A stretch of 14,073 nt of DNA from Candidatus Omnitrophota bacterium (GTDB lineage: Bacteria; Omnitrophota; Gorgyraeia; Pluralincolimonadales; Pluralincolimonadaceae). The notes below the pieces were generated by a model that had not been told where the DNA came from, did no database searches, and saw nothing but the letters and a program-made list of their open reading frames with translations. The stretch covers positions 1 through 14,073 of the forward strand of contig JBAZFB010000028.1 in assembly GCA_041653595.1 (NCBI GenBank), given 5' to 3'. Below, piece after piece: positions 1 to 7,384 of the stretch; within the stretch, counting starts at the first letter, position 1, and every line of letters starts with the position of its first letter. Made by a program: the position numbers and the translations under genes.

Positions 1-737
1 GGGAGTTGCATCTCGCGATCCTGGTCGAGCAGATGCGCCGCGAAGGATTCGAGCTCCAGGTATCGCAGCCTGAGGTCATTTACCATGAAAAAGGCGGTGT
101 AAAGCAGGAACCCTTCGAATTTTTAACAATAGAGATCCCGGCGGAGTATCAGGGTTCGGTGATAGAAGAGGTCGGCCGCAGGAAAGGGAAATTAAAACAT
201 GTCTCACAGAGCGCGACCGGTTCGCTCCATCTCGAATACCAGATATCCACGCGCGGGATCATAGGGCTCAAGGGCGCGCTTATGACCAAGACGCGCGGCA
301 TGGCGGTCATAAACCACGTCTTCGACGAATACAAACCCGTGGAAGAGGGAGCGTTTAATACCGGCTCGCGCGGCTCGCTAGTCGCTATCGAACCGGGCGT
401 ATCCACGGCTTATGCCCTGGAGAACGCGCAGCAGCGCGGCGAATTATTTATCGGTCCGAATGTCGAGGTATACGAGGGGATGATAGTTGGCGAGAACCCG
501 CGCGGCGAGGACATGCCGCTCAGCCCCTGCAAAATGAAGAAACTCACGAACATGAGGTCGTCCACCTCCGATATCGCGGTAGTGCTTACGCCGCCGAGGG
601 AATTGTCCCTTGAGCTGGCTATCGAGTATATCGGGCCGGATGAACTTGTTGAAGTCACGCCGAAAAGCATACGCCTGCGCAAGAAGATACTGGATACGCT
701 GGCCAGGAAACGCGCCGGCAGGGATAACAAGGAGTAA
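1..737 (+). CDS. typA: Ribosome-associated GTPase TypA/BipA, C-terminal part (5' truncated)
   Basis: The reading frame is open from the window edge (first full codon at 3, GAG-TTG-CAT reading E-L-H) and stops with TAA at 735-737, giving about 244 residues of a family that is usually near 600. The visible part matches the end of TypA/BipA: the EF-G-domain-V-like stretch beginning ELHLAIL and MRREGFELQVSQPEVI, then the TypA-specific C-terminal domain with TRGIIGLKGALMTKTRG and GSRGSLVAIE. The N-terminal GTPase domain lies outside the window. TypA is a translational GTPase that binds the 70S ribosome and acts in ribosome assembly and stress or cold adaptation. The lysine/arginine-rich tail (RKKILDTLARKRAGRDNKE) is typical. 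The TTG at 6 is an internal codon, not a start. The stop lies 4 nt before yajQ, so the two are probably cotranscribed. Confidence 0.95.
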   Translation, partial: ELHLAILVEQMRREGFELQVSQPEVIYHEKGGVKQEPFEFLTIEIPAEYQGSVIEEVGRRKGKLKHVSQSATGSLHLEYQISTRGIIGLKGALMTKTRGMAVINHVFDEYKPVEEGAFNTGSRGSLVAIEPGVSTAYALENAQQRGELFIGPNVEVYEGMIVGENPRGEDMPLSPCKMKKLTNMRSSTSDIAVVLTPPRELSLELAIEYIGPDELVEVTPKSIRLRKKILDTLARKRAGRDNKE

Positions 738-741
738 GGAG

Positions 742-1239
742 ATGGCCGTGAATTTTTCTTTCGATATCGTCTCGGAGATCGACCTGCAGGAAGTCGATAA
801 CGCCGTAAACCAGGCGAAAAAGGAGCTCTCCCAGAGGTTCGACTTCAGGGGCAGTAAATCCTCCATCGATTATAACCGCGAAGAGAAGAAGATAACCCTT
901 ATCGCGGACGACGACTTTAAATTGCGCTCCCTCCAGGATATACTTAACGGCAGGATGATAAAACGCAATATCTCGATCAAGGCCCTTACCTATAAGGAGC
1001 CGGAGAAGGCGTTCGAGGGGACGTTCCGCCAGGTGATCGAGCTTGTGAGCGGGCTGGAGCGCGAGAAACAAAAGGAACTTGTGAAAATAATCAGGGACCT
1101 GAGTCCCAAGATACAGACCCAGATAGAAGGCGAAAAGATAAAGGTCTCCTCCCCGAAAAAGGACGACCTCCAGACCGTGATAAATCACCTGCGGAGCATA
1201 GAATTCCCCGTAGCGCTTCAATTTACTAATTACAGGTAG
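742..1239 (+). CDS. yajQ: YajQ family nucleotide-binding protein
   Basis: This 165-residue protein is full length for the YajQ/DUF520 family (about 163). It shows the family's hallmark N-terminus FSFDIVSEIDLQEVDNAVNQ and the RFDFRGSKSSI segment, followed by a duplicated ferredoxin-like fold. The C-terminus SIEFPVALQFTNYR is also characteristic. YajQ proteins bind nucleotides or RNA, and in Xanthomonas a homologue is a c-di-GMP effector; the exact role here cannot be read from sequence. I place the start at ATG 742 because AAGGAG at 729-734, inside the end of typA, gives a 7-nt spacing. A GTG at 748 with AAGGAG at 736-741 is nearly as good and would remove two residues. It probably shares a transcript with typA. 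Confidence 0.95.
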   Translation: MAVNFSFDIVSEIDLQEVDNAVNQAKKELSQRFDFRGSKSSIDYNREEKKITLIADDDFKLRSLQDILNGRMIKRNISIKALTYKEPEKAFEGTFRQVIELVSGLEREKQKELVKIIRDLSPKIQTQIEGEKIKVSSPKKDDLQTVINHLRSIEFPVALQFTNYR

Positions 1240-1250
1240 TATGATATAAT
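1222..1250 (+). promoter_or_regulatory. Sigma70-type promoter for tRNA-Arg and tadA
   Basis: A -35 like hexamer TTTACT (1222-1227) is followed after exactly 17 nt by a perfect -10 TATAAT (1245-1250). It overlaps the last codons of yajQ. The predicted start near 1257 lies a few bases before the mature tRNA-Arg 5' end at 1263. This suggests that tRNA-Arg and tadA form their own unit, although read-through from yajQ is possible. Confidence 0.7.
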
Positions 1251-1262
1251 TTTCTCCGCGAC

Positions 1263-1339
1263 GCGCCCGTAGCTCAACTGGATAGAGCGTTGGTCTACGG
1301 AACCAAAGGTTGGGCGTTCGACCCGCCCCGGGCGCGCCA
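1263..1339 (+). tRNA. tRNA-Arg(ACG), CCA encoded
   Basis: A complete cloverleaf is visible. The acceptor GCGCCCG (1263-1269) pairs with CGGGCGC (1329-1335). The D stem is GCTC/GAGC, and the anticodon stem TTGGT/ACCAA encloses the loop CTACGGA with anticodon ACG at 1297-1299. The T arm is GGGCG-TTCGACC-CGCCC. The discriminator is G1336 and CCA is encoded at 1337-1339. In bacteria A34 of this tRNA is deaminated to inosine by TadA, so that one tRNA reads CGU, CGC and CGA. The next gene, 13 nt downstream, is tadA itself. Confidence 0.97.
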
Positions 1340-1352
1340 TTTTTATTCGAAA

Positions 1353-1820
1353 ATGAGCAAGATAGACGAAATATACATGTCCGAAGCCCTCAAGCAGGCC
1401 TACGAGGCGTTCGGGGCGGACGAGGTGCCGGTCGGCGCCGTCATAGTCCACGAGGGCCGGATAATCGCGCGCGCCCACAACCAAATAGAGATGCTCAAGG
1501 ATCCCACCGCGCACGCGGAGATGATAGCCATTACACAGGCGGCCGCGTATCTCAAAAGCGTGCGGTTGCCCGGCTGTTCCATATATGCTACAATTGAACC
1601 GTGTTCGATGTGCGCCGGAGCGCTCGTGCTCGCGCGCGTAAAACATATATATTACGGCGCGAAGGACCCTAAGACAGGGGCTTGCGGCTCGGTCTTCGAT
1701 ATCGCGGGGAGCAAGAAACTGAACCACAGGGTCAAGGCCACCGGCGGGATCTTAGCCGAGGACTGCGGGTCATTGATGACGGAATTTTTCAGGAAGCAAA
1801 GGAAAAAAGGGAAGAAATAG
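1353..1820 (+). CDS. tadA: tRNA-specific adenosine deaminase TadA
   Basis: The protein has 155 residues and belongs to the cytidine/deoxycytidylate deaminase superfamily. The zinc-binding motifs are H54-A-E56 (in TAHAEMIAI) and P83-C84-x2-C87 (EPCSMC), with E56 as the predicted proton shuttle. The sequence VPVGAVIVHEGRIIARAHNQIE is typical of TadA, and the tail is lysine-rich (FFRKQRKKGKK). TadA converts A34 to inosine in tRNA-Arg(ACG), which is encoded immediately upstream. I chose ATG 1353 because any earlier start would lie inside the tRNA. ATG 1377 (MSEALKQAYEAF) is an alternative that resembles many TadA N-termini. Neither start has a clear Shine-Dalgarno sequence, so translation may begin soon after tRNA processing. 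Related guanine or cytosine deaminases are less likely given the length and context. Confidence 0.93.
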   Translation: MSKIDEIYMSEALKQAYEAFGADEVPVGAVIVHEGRIIARAHNQIEMLKDPTAHAEMIAITQAAAYLKSVRLPGCSIYATIEPCSMCAGALVLARVKHIYYGAKDPKTGACGSVFDIAGSKKLNHRVKATGGILAEDCGSLMTEFFRKQRKKGKK

Positions 1821-1843
1821 TTTCCTTTAAGGAAGAGGGGTTA

Positions 1844-1874
1844 GTGAGGGGAGAAACTACGTTTCTCCCCTCAC
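1844..1874. repeat. Perfect inverted repeat (hairpin 1 of a purine-arm family)
   Basis: GTGAGGGGAGAAAC (1844-1857) and its exact reverse complement GTTTCTCCCCTCAC (1861-1874) are separated by TAC, giving a 14-bp stem. A second small hairpin, CCCGGC-GAATA-GCCGGG, follows at 1881-1897, just before tRNA-Ser. There is no T-tract, so this is not a standard rho-independent terminator. The purine-rich left arm and pyrimidine-rich right arm resemble the two hairpins at 11911-11939 and 11997-12027. Confidence 0.85.
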
Positions 1875-1906
1875 AACGGACCCGGCGAATAGCCGGGGCC
1901 GTGAAC

Positions 1907-1998
1907 GGAGAGGTGGCTGAGTGGCCGAAAGCAGTCGCCTGCTAAGCGATTGACCTGCGAAAGCGGGTCCCTGGGTTCGAATCCCAGCCTCTCCGCCA
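1907..1998 (+). tRNA. tRNA-Ser(GCT), CCA encoded
   Basis: The acceptor GGAGAGG (1907-1913) pairs with CCTCTCC (1988-1994). The anticodon loop CTGCTAA carries GCT at 1941-1943, which reads AGC and AGU. A long variable arm (roughly 1950-1971) marks a class II tRNA, as expected for serine. The T arm contains GGTTCGAATCC, the discriminator is G1995, and CCA is encoded at 1996-1998. The 3' end is only 14 nt from the start of the first radical SAM gene, so the two may share a precursor transcript. Confidence 0.97.
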
Positions 1999-2012
1999 GT
2001 TTTGAGGATAAA

Positions 2013-3491
2013 GTGAAAAACTACGCATTCTGCAATAAATGCAAGGATATAGTCCCGGTAGAGCACGTCGAAAAGGACGGCAAGGTCTACCTCCGGAAAA
2101 GCTGCCCCAAGTGCGGCACTGAAGAATACCTCATCTCCAGCGACGCAAGCCTCTATAACAAAAAACGCGATTTCATGGGCATCGAATGCGGCGCCTGCGC
2201 GCTCAATTGCCCGTCATGCGACAAGCACAAAGAGCCGGACATCGTATTTATAGATACGACCAACCGCTGCAACATGAATTGCCACATCTGCCTCAACAAC
2301 GTCCTCTCGATGGGGTTCAAGTTCGAGCCGAGGATGGAATATTTCGACAGGATATTCAAGCATTACGCCCACCGCGACCCGAAACCGTACATACAATTAT
2401 TCGGCGGCGAGCCGACGATGAGGAACGACCTCTTCGATATAATAAAGCTCGGCAAGTCATACGGCTACTCGATGAGGGTGGTCACCAACGGGCTCAAGCT
2501 TGCCGACGAAGAATATTGCAACAAGCTGGCCGACCTCGGCGCTATGATAAACATCGCTTTCGACGGCCTCAACCGCGAGATGTACACGAAACTGCGCGGG
2601 CATCCCGAGGCGCTCGACCTGAAATTGAAGGCCCTGGGGAACCTCGCCAAACGAAAGAAGGGCAAGGTCGTCCTGATGAGCGTCGTAGATAAAGAACTGA
2701 ACAAGAACGACATGGGCGAGTTCCTCAGTTACAGTCTTAAGAACCAGCATATCATCAGGGGCATATATTTTATGCCTTTGATACATATGTGGGACACTAA
2801 ACAGCTCGATTACGACCCGGAGAGGACAACGCACGAGGATGTCGAGCATATGGTCGAGGACGCGGTCGCCGGAGGGAACGTCGAGTTCGTGCCGCTCGGC
2901 TCGCTCTTCCTGACGAACCTCTACAAGATTTACGGTATCAAAAATATGCCTTTCCTCGGGGTCCATCCGAACTGCGAAAGCATAACTTATCTTATATCGG
3001 ACGGCGAGAAATACGTATCTTTCTCGAAGTATCTCAAGACGTCGCTCTTCGCCCTCATAAACGACCTCAGGGCGCTTGAGAAGTTCGCCGCGGGAAAATA
3101 TAAAGGCGGCAAGGCCGGCTTCTCCGGGAAACTGGCCATGAACCTGAAACTTTTTAATATCTTCAGGAAACACCTTAATTTCGGCGCCATGGCCGGGAAA
3201 AAAGGCCCGGCGGCTTATATCAAATGGGCCGGGATGATAGGTAAGCTGCTGGCAGGGAAGAAGGCGAAAGAGATATTAAAGAACGACACCAAACTAAAAG
3301 GCGTCCTGCAGATAATGATCCTGCCGTTCGAGGATTCCAAGACTACCGAGTCGGAGAGGCTCGCGATGTGCTCCTCGTGTTTCGTTTATGTCGACCCGGA
3401 CACAGATAAGATCAGGACGCTGCCCACCTGCACGTGGGAAAAATACAAGAAACCCATTATGAAGAAGGTCGCCGAAAAATTCAATGTTTGA
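2013..3491 (+). CDS. Radical SAM protein, tetraether/membrane-spanning lipid synthase (Tes)-like, first copy
   Basis: The protein has 492 residues. The start is GTG 2013, with GAGGA at 2004-2008, because every earlier start in this frame lies inside tRNA-Ser. An N-terminal rubredoxin-like or zinc-ribbon module has C7-x2-C10 and C31-x2-C34. A second cysteine set follows (C59, C62, C66, C69), then the radical SAM cluster C86-x3-C90-x2-C93 (TNRCNMNCHIC) and the SAM-binding GGEP at 131-134. The C-terminus has C453-x2-C456 and C473, probably ligands of an auxiliary cluster. This order, with the motif GKVYLRKSCPKC before the radical SAM core, resembles MJ0619/Tes-type proteins, which join lipid tails by C-C coupling. 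That match is from memory, and the substrate is unknown. The gene overlaps the next one by 8 nt. Confidence 0.8.
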   Translation: MKNYAFCNKCKDIVPVEHVEKDGKVYLRKSCPKCGTEEYLISSDASLYNKKRDFMGIECGACALNCPSCDKHKEPDIVFIDTTNRCNMNCHICLNNVLSMGFKFEPRMEYFDRIFKHYAHRDPKPYIQLFGGEPTMRNDLFDIIKLGKSYGYSMRVVTNGLKLADEEYCNKLADLGAMINIAFDGLNREMYTKLRGHPEALDLKLKALGNLAKRKKGKVVLMSVVDKELNKNDMGEFLSYSLKNQHIIRGIYFMPLIHMWDTKQLDYDPERTTHEDVEHMVEDAVAGGNVEFVPLGSLFLTNLYKIYGIKNMPFLGVHPNCESITYLISDGEKYVSFSKYLKTSLFALINDLRALEKFAAGKYKGGKAGFSGKLAMNLKLFNIFRKHLNFGAMAGKKGPAAYIKWAGMIGKLLAGKKAKEILKNDTKLKGVLQIMILPFEDSKTTESERLAMCSSCFVYVDPDTDKIRTLPTCTWEKYKKPIMKKVAEKFNV

Positions 3492-4950
3492 GAGGACCGT
3501 AAAGACTATATGCCCTGCCTGCAATAAGGACCTCGACGGGAGGTATTACGAGGAGGGCGGCAAGATCCTGCTCGAAAAGATATGCAGCGACCACGGTAAG
3601 GTGGTCGACCTCGTCTCTTCCGACGCCGAGCTCTTCAAGGATAAGATCAGCCTCTTTGATCATCTTAAAGATTACGGCTGCGGCATCCCCAAATGCCGCG
3701 AGGGTGTCTTTAAATGCGCGGTCCACCAAATGCGCAAATCCGAGCTGGCGTTCATCGAGATAACCACCCGCTGCAACATGAAGTGCCCGGTCTGTTACGC
3801 CGATGCCGATTCCAAAGGCAAAGACGTCCCGTATGACGACATCGTACGCATGCTCGAGACGATAGCGAAAGAAGATAAGGATACCCACGTCATCCTGACA
3901 GGCGGCGAGCCGACGATACATCCGGATTTTTTTAAAATAGTCCAAAAAGTGACAGAGCTCGGGCTCCTGAGGCGGACATTTGTCGCGACGAACTGCATAA
4001 CGATCGCCGATAAGGAATTCTGCAAGAAAGTCTACGACGCCGGGATAAGGAAATTTTACTTAGCCTTCGACGGGACCGACCCGGAGGCCTGTATAAAATT
4101 AAGGGGAAGCCTTATCGCCTACGAATCCGTGCGCAAGGCGCTGCAGAATATCCGCGAATTGGGCAAGGCGTGGTTAATACTTTCGTTTACCACATCGAAA
4201 GAATGGAACCTAAATAACCTTCCCGATGCGATAGAGTTCGCGTTGGACAACCAGGACGTCGTCAAGCGGGTGATGGTGACGACCGAGTGTTATTCCGGCC
4301 GCGTCACCGACATAAAGGACCTGGTCAATAAAAGGCTTACCGGCGACTGCGTGGAAAAATTCCTCTGCGAAAAGATCGGCGCCAAGGCGATCACTTTTCC
4401 GCTCGCCGCCATTTATATTTTGATGAAACCGCTTAAATACGCGGGACTGATAGATACCGGTAAATCGGCCTCATCGAATTTCAGCCCGATGTGCGGGCAG
4501 ATGGGCATGATCATTTCGGAAAAAGGCAAATTATACTCGATGGTCGACCTCGTGGTGAACGACCCGCGCAAAAATATCTACAAATGCGGCAGGGAGATAG
4601 ACGCGTTGGCGGAAAAAATGAAAAAAGCGAACCGTTTGGCGGTATTCCTCTGGTACCTGCCGGCATATTTTTTTACTTTATTAAAGTACATCAACAAAAA
4701 ATTCCTCTTGAAGGCACTTGCGGCCTCGGTCATGTGCGGGTTCAACTCCAAGAAGATCGCGAAGGCCATCCTCGGGGAAAAAAGAGTGGAACTTTATTAC
4801 CTTTTGGGTTCTGATAAATATAATTTCGTCTGGGACAGGATGCCGTACTGCGCGACCCACCATTACCGCATCCACCCGACGACAAAACAGGTCGTAAAAG
4901 TCCCCGGGTGCCTCGTCTTCGCCTTCAGGGAAGAGCTCCAAAATTATTGA
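3484..4950 (+). CDS. Radical SAM protein, Tes-like, second copy
   Basis: The protein has 488 residues and starts at ATG 3484, 8 nt inside the previous gene, which implies translational coupling. The architecture repeats that of its neighbour: a metal-ribbon module with C10-x2-C13 and C34-x2-H37 (CSDHG), cysteines at C66, C71 and C78, the radical SAM motif C97-x3-C101-x2-C104 (TTRCNMKCPVC), and GGEP at 140-143. The C-terminal part has hydrophobic stretches (ITFPLAAIYILM and LAVFLWYLPAYFFTLL) that could be membrane-associated. The C-x2-C...C-x2-H ribbon followed by a radical SAM core is close to archaeal MJ0619/Tes. The two proteins differ throughout, so this is an old pair rather than a recent duplication. 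Likely roles are membrane-spanning lipid formation or another unactivated-carbon coupling, but other radical SAM functions cannot be excluded. Confidence 0.8.
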   Translation: MFERTVKTICPACNKDLDGRYYEEGGKILLEKICSDHGKVVDLVSSDAELFKDKISLFDHLKDYGCGIPKCREGVFKCAVHQMRKSELAFIEITTRCNMKCPVCYADADSKGKDVPYDDIVRMLETIAKEDKDTHVILTGGEPTIHPDFFKIVQKVTELGLLRRTFVATNCITIADKEFCKKVYDAGIRKFYLAFDGTDPEACIKLRGSLIAYESVRKALQNIRELGKAWLILSFTTSKEWNLNNLPDAIEFALDNQDVVKRVMVTTECYSGRVTDIKDLVNKRLTGDCVEKFLCEKIGAKAITFPLAAIYILMKPLKYAGLIDTGKSASSNFSPMCGQMGMIISEKGKLYSMVDLVVNDPRKNIYKCGREIDALAEKMKKANRLAVFLWYLPAYFFTLLKYINKKFLLKALAASVMCGFNSKKIAKAILGEKRVELYYLLGSDKYNFVWDRMPYCATHHYRIHPTTKQVVKVPGCLVFAFREELQNY

Positions 4951-4979
4951 TTGACTAATATATCCATTAGGATTACAAT
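4951..4979 (+). promoter_or_regulatory. Sigma70-type promoter upstream of dnaX
   Basis: TTGACT (4951-4956) and TACAAT (4974-4979) are separated by 17 nt, which is close to consensus. It begins one base after the radical SAM stop. The transcription start would fall near 4986, about 30 nt before dnaX. A ribosome binding site AGGAA is at 5003-5007. No terminator is visible between the radical SAM gene and this promoter. Confidence 0.75.
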
Positions 4980-5016
4980 TTAGGCTGTTACTTGTCATCA
5001 TAAGGAAATTATTTTA

Positions 5017-6702
5017 ATGTCTTATATAGTCTTCGCACGCAAGTGGCGGCCGAAAGACTTCGATAGCGTCCTTGGTCAAGAGCATGTCACGACCACCCTC
5101 AAGAACGCGATAGCCCAGAACAGAGTCGCCCACGCGTACATCTTTTCCGGCCCTCGAGGTGTAGGAAAAACTACAACAGCGCGCATATTTGCCATGGCCC
5201 TGAACTGCAAGAACGGGCCCACGAAGGAGCCGTGCGGCGCATGCGACTCCTGCAAGGAGATATCGAACGGCACGAACCTCGATGTCATCGAGATAGACGG
5301 CGCCTCGAACCGGGGCATCGACGAGGTCCGCGCCCTGCGCGAAAATATCAAGTTTGCCCCGACCCGCGGCAAATATAAAGTCTACATCATCGACGAAGTC
5401 CACATGCTCACCGAGGAGGCCTTCAACGCCCTGTTGAAGACGCTCGAGGAGCCGCCGGCGCACGCGATATTCATCTTCGCGACGACGCGCCCGTATAAAG
5501 TCCCCTCGACGATATTGTCCCGCTGCCAGAGGTTCGATTTCAAGCGGCTCACCGTGAACGAGATCACCGGAAAACTTAAAGAGATAGCAAAGAGCGAGAA
5601 GCTCGAGATAGAGGAAGAGGCGCTTTACACCGTTGCGCGCGCCGCCGAAGGCGCGATGCGCGACGCGGAATCGATGCTCGACCAGCTCGTATCCTTCTGC
5701 GGGAAGAAGATAGACGCGGAGAGCGCCACCGCCGTATCCGGGACGGTGGGCCATGAGGTCCTCTTCGATTTCACCGGGAAGGTGATAAATAAAGATACGG
5801 CCGGGATATTGAAACTCGTGGACAGCGTGATCGCCAGCGGCAAAGATATCCCGCAGTTCGTGAATTCCCTGGTCGTGCATTTCAGGAATATATTGATCGC
5901 CAGGACTTCCGACGAACCTGAGGGGCTTATAGACCTCCCTAAAGAGATGATCGGCAGGCTGGCCGTCCAGGCGAAGTCTTTTTCCAACGAGACGCTGCTT
6001 TACATCCTCACGGTCCTGATGGGCGCGCAGGATTCGGTAAGGCGCGCGATATCGCAGAGGATCCCGCTCGAACTCGCGGCGATCCGCCTTACCCGGCGCG
6101 ACGACCTGGTCTCGCTTACCTCGATGCTGGACAGGATCGAACAACTTGAGAAGAAGCTGGGGAGCGGGGCCGGTAAACCCGAATCGAAAGCCGCGCCGCA
6201 GCCGCAGCATAAAGATGAAAAGATATCCGAACCGGCCAAAGACGCCGCAAAGAAAGATCATTTCGATGTAGAGGTGGAGGTCGAGGCTCCCTTCGCCTCG
6301 GCTCAGGACAAGCGCGGGCTTTCATTCGAAAGGATATGCGAAGTGTGGCCGAACCTCCTGCGCGAGATCCTTTCGAAGAAGATGTCGCTCGCCTTATTCC
6401 TCCAGCCCGGACAGCCGCTGAAACTCCAGGACAGCGTCCTTACAATAGCTTTTTCCAGGGAGCACATGTTCCACAAGGAGGCGCTTGAGACGAACGGCAA
6501 CAGGAAGATGATAGAGAACGCCCTGAGCGGTATCCTGAAGCATAATGTGAGGATCGACATGAAGGTAGTCGAGGCGCTTGAGAAGAAAGTCTCGGTCGAA
6601 GACCTCCTGCAGGAAGAGCGCCAGGAAGAGACCCACGAAGTCGTGAAGTCCGCGCTCGAGATATTCGGCGGAAACCTCAAAAGAAACGACATCCTCCACT
6701 AA
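5017..6702 (+). CDS. dnaX: DNA polymerase III subunit gamma/tau
   Basis: The protein has 561 residues and is the clamp-loader ATPase of the replicative polymerase. The N-terminus (YIVFARKWRPKDFDSVLGQEHV) is diagnostic. Walker A is G45-PRGVGKT, the zinc module is C64, C73, C76 and C79, Walker B/DEVH is IIDEVHML, and LLKTLEEPP plus the FATT sensor follow. The AAA+ domain and lid run to about residue 240 and the collar to about 370. A variable lysine/proline/alanine-rich linker follows, then a C-terminal domain that ends in DLLQEERQEETHEVVKSALEIFGG. I saw no classic A-AAA-AAG slippage site, so a separate short gamma form is not evident. The linker carries a REP-like repeat (separate entry). recR follows after 12 nt and is surely in the same operon. 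Confidence 0.97.
   Translation: MSYIVFARKWRPKDFDSVLGQEHVTTTLKNAIAQNRVAHAYIFSGPRGVGKTTTARIFAMALNCKNGPTKEPCGACDSCKEISNGTNLDVIEIDGASNRGIDEVRALRENIKFAPTRGKYKVYIIDEVHMLTEEAFNALLKTLEEPPAHAIFIFATTRPYKVPSTILSRCQRFDFKRLTVNEITGKLKEIAKSEKLEIEEEALYTVARAAEGAMRDAESMLDQLVSFCGKKIDAESATAVSGTVGHEVLFDFTGKVINKDTAGILKLVDSVIASGKDIPQFVNSLVVHFRNILIARTSDEPEGLIDLPKEMIGRLAVQAKSFSNETLLYILTVLMGAQDSVRRAISQRIPLELAAIRLTRRDDLVSLTSMLDRIEQLEKKLGSGAGKPESKAAPQPQHKDEKISEPAKDAAKKDHFDVEVEVEAPFASAQDKRGLSFERICEVWPNLLREILSKKMSLALFLQPGQPLKLQDSVLTIAFSREHMFHKEALETNGNRKMIENALSGILKHNVRIDMKVVEALEKKVSVEDLLQEERQEETHEVVKSALEIFGGNLKRNDILH
6282..6319. repeat. REP-like short repeat inside the dnaX linker
   Basis: CGAGGC (6282-6287) and GCCTCG (6295-6300) form a 6-bp inverted repeat. 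They are followed by GCTCAGGACAAGCG (6301-6314), which gives the in-frame peptide PFASAQDKRG. The CTTCG...CTCAGGACAAG word resembles a short dispersed repeat I associate with many environmental bacterial genomes. Here it sits in the unstructured linker without breaking the frame. Recognition is from memory; only one copy is seen in this window. Confidence 0.45.
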
Positions 6703-6714
6703 AAAGGTAATACC

Positions 6715-7317
6715 ATGCCGGGCTACACCAGGTCGATGGAAAAATTGATATCTGAATTCACCAAACTGCCCGGTATCGGCCAGAAATCCGCGGAACGTAT
6801 CGTCATGCATATCCTCAAGTCCCCCCGCGAGAACGCGGCCGCCCTCTCCGAAGCGATAATAAAACTCAAGGATACCATCGTTTTCTGCAAAAGCTGTTTT
6901 AATTTAAGCGAAGGCGATACCTGCCACATCTGCGGCGACCCGATGCGCGATAAAACGAAGATACTGGTAGTGGAAAGCCCCAAGGATATCCTCGCCATAG
7001 AAAAGAGCGGGGCATACAGGGGTCTATACCACGTCCTCCTGGGCGCTATATCGCCCCTGGACGGGATAGGGCCGGATGAGCTGAAAATAAAGGAGCTTAT
7101 GCGCCGCGTAAAGTCGGATAAGATAAAGGAAGTGATCCTCGCGACCGACGCCGACACCGAGGGCGAGACGACAGCCCTGTATATTTCGCAACTCCTTAGG
7201 AATCAAGGCGTTAAGACGACTCGCATAGCCTACGGCCTGCCTGTGGGATCCCATCTCGAATACGCCGACCAGGCGACCCTCGCCAGGGCGCTCGAAGGCC
7301 GGAATCAAATTTCTTGA
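6715..7317 (+). CDS. recR: Recombination protein RecR
   Basis: The protein has 200 residues, the normal size for RecR. The N-terminal helix-hairpin-helix (FTKLPGIGQKSAERIVMHIL, about 15-34) is followed by a four-cysteine zinc finger (C58-x2-C61-x8-C70-x2-C73) and a Toprim domain (KILVVESPKDILAIE, then EVILATDADTEGETTALYI). The C-terminal motif TRIAYGLPVGSHLEYADQATLARALEGR is conserved in the family. RecR works with RecO and RecF to load RecA onto SSB-coated single-stranded gaps. It follows dnaX after 12 nt with an AAGG-type ribosome binding site. The usual third member of this cluster, ybaB/ebfC, is absent between them. ATG 6715 gives a slightly extended N-terminus; ATG 6736 (MEKLISEF) is also plausible. 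Confidence 0.97.
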   Translation: MPGYTRSMEKLISEFTKLPGIGQKSAERIVMHILKSPRENAAALSEAIIKLKDTIVFCKSCFNLSEGDTCHICGDPMRDKTKILVVESPKDILAIEKSGAYRGLYHVLLGAISPLDGIGPDELKIKELMRRVKSDKIKEVILATDADTEGETTALYISQLLRNQGVKTTRIAYGLPVGSHLEYADQATLARALEGRNQIS

Positions 7318-7342
7318 CACAAACCCCCGCCTCTGGTAAAAT
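7314..7342 (+). promoter_or_regulatory. Near-consensus sigma70 promoter overlapping the recR stop
   Basis: A perfect -35 TTGACA (7314-7319), which contains the recR TGA stop, is followed by 17 nt and TAAAAT (7337-7342). The start of transcription would be near 7349. It should drive the membrane-protein and por genes, which are packed with no further room for a promoter. This is one of the best promoter matches in the window. Confidence 0.85.
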
Positions 7343-7384
7343 TTAGTCCTAACCTACCCGTTTTCATCCAATAAGGAGGCCTTT

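Noticed and set aside
610..741. Longer N-terminus for YajQ
   Set aside because: It overlaps typA in another frame and is absent from the family; the conserved sequence begins at 742 or 748.
1290..1352. Upstream extension of tadA
   Set aside because: It lies within tRNA-Arg, whose cloverleaf is complete; ATG 1353 or 1377 fits the family.
1844..1874. Rho-independent terminator after tadA
   Set aside because: The stem is perfect but is followed by AACGGACC rather than a T-tract.
1950..2012. Upstream extension of the first radical SAM protein (start at TTG 1950)
   Set aside because: This stretch is the 3' half of tRNA-Ser. GTG 2013 has a ribosome binding site and starts the conserved ribbon domain.
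2457..3173. Long - strand frame opposite the first radical SAM gene
   Set aside because: It is a codon-bias shadow of the real gene with no recognisable domain.
5014..6261. Long open frame on the - strand opposite dnaX (415 codons)
   Set aside because: It has an arginine-rich shadow composition, no family resemblance and no ribosome binding site; dnaX accounts for the region.
5017..6702. Possible programmed frameshift in dnaX making a short gamma form
   Set aside because: I found no A-AAA-AAG-type slippery run with a downstream stem in the expected region; short A runs such as GATGAAAAGATA do not fit.
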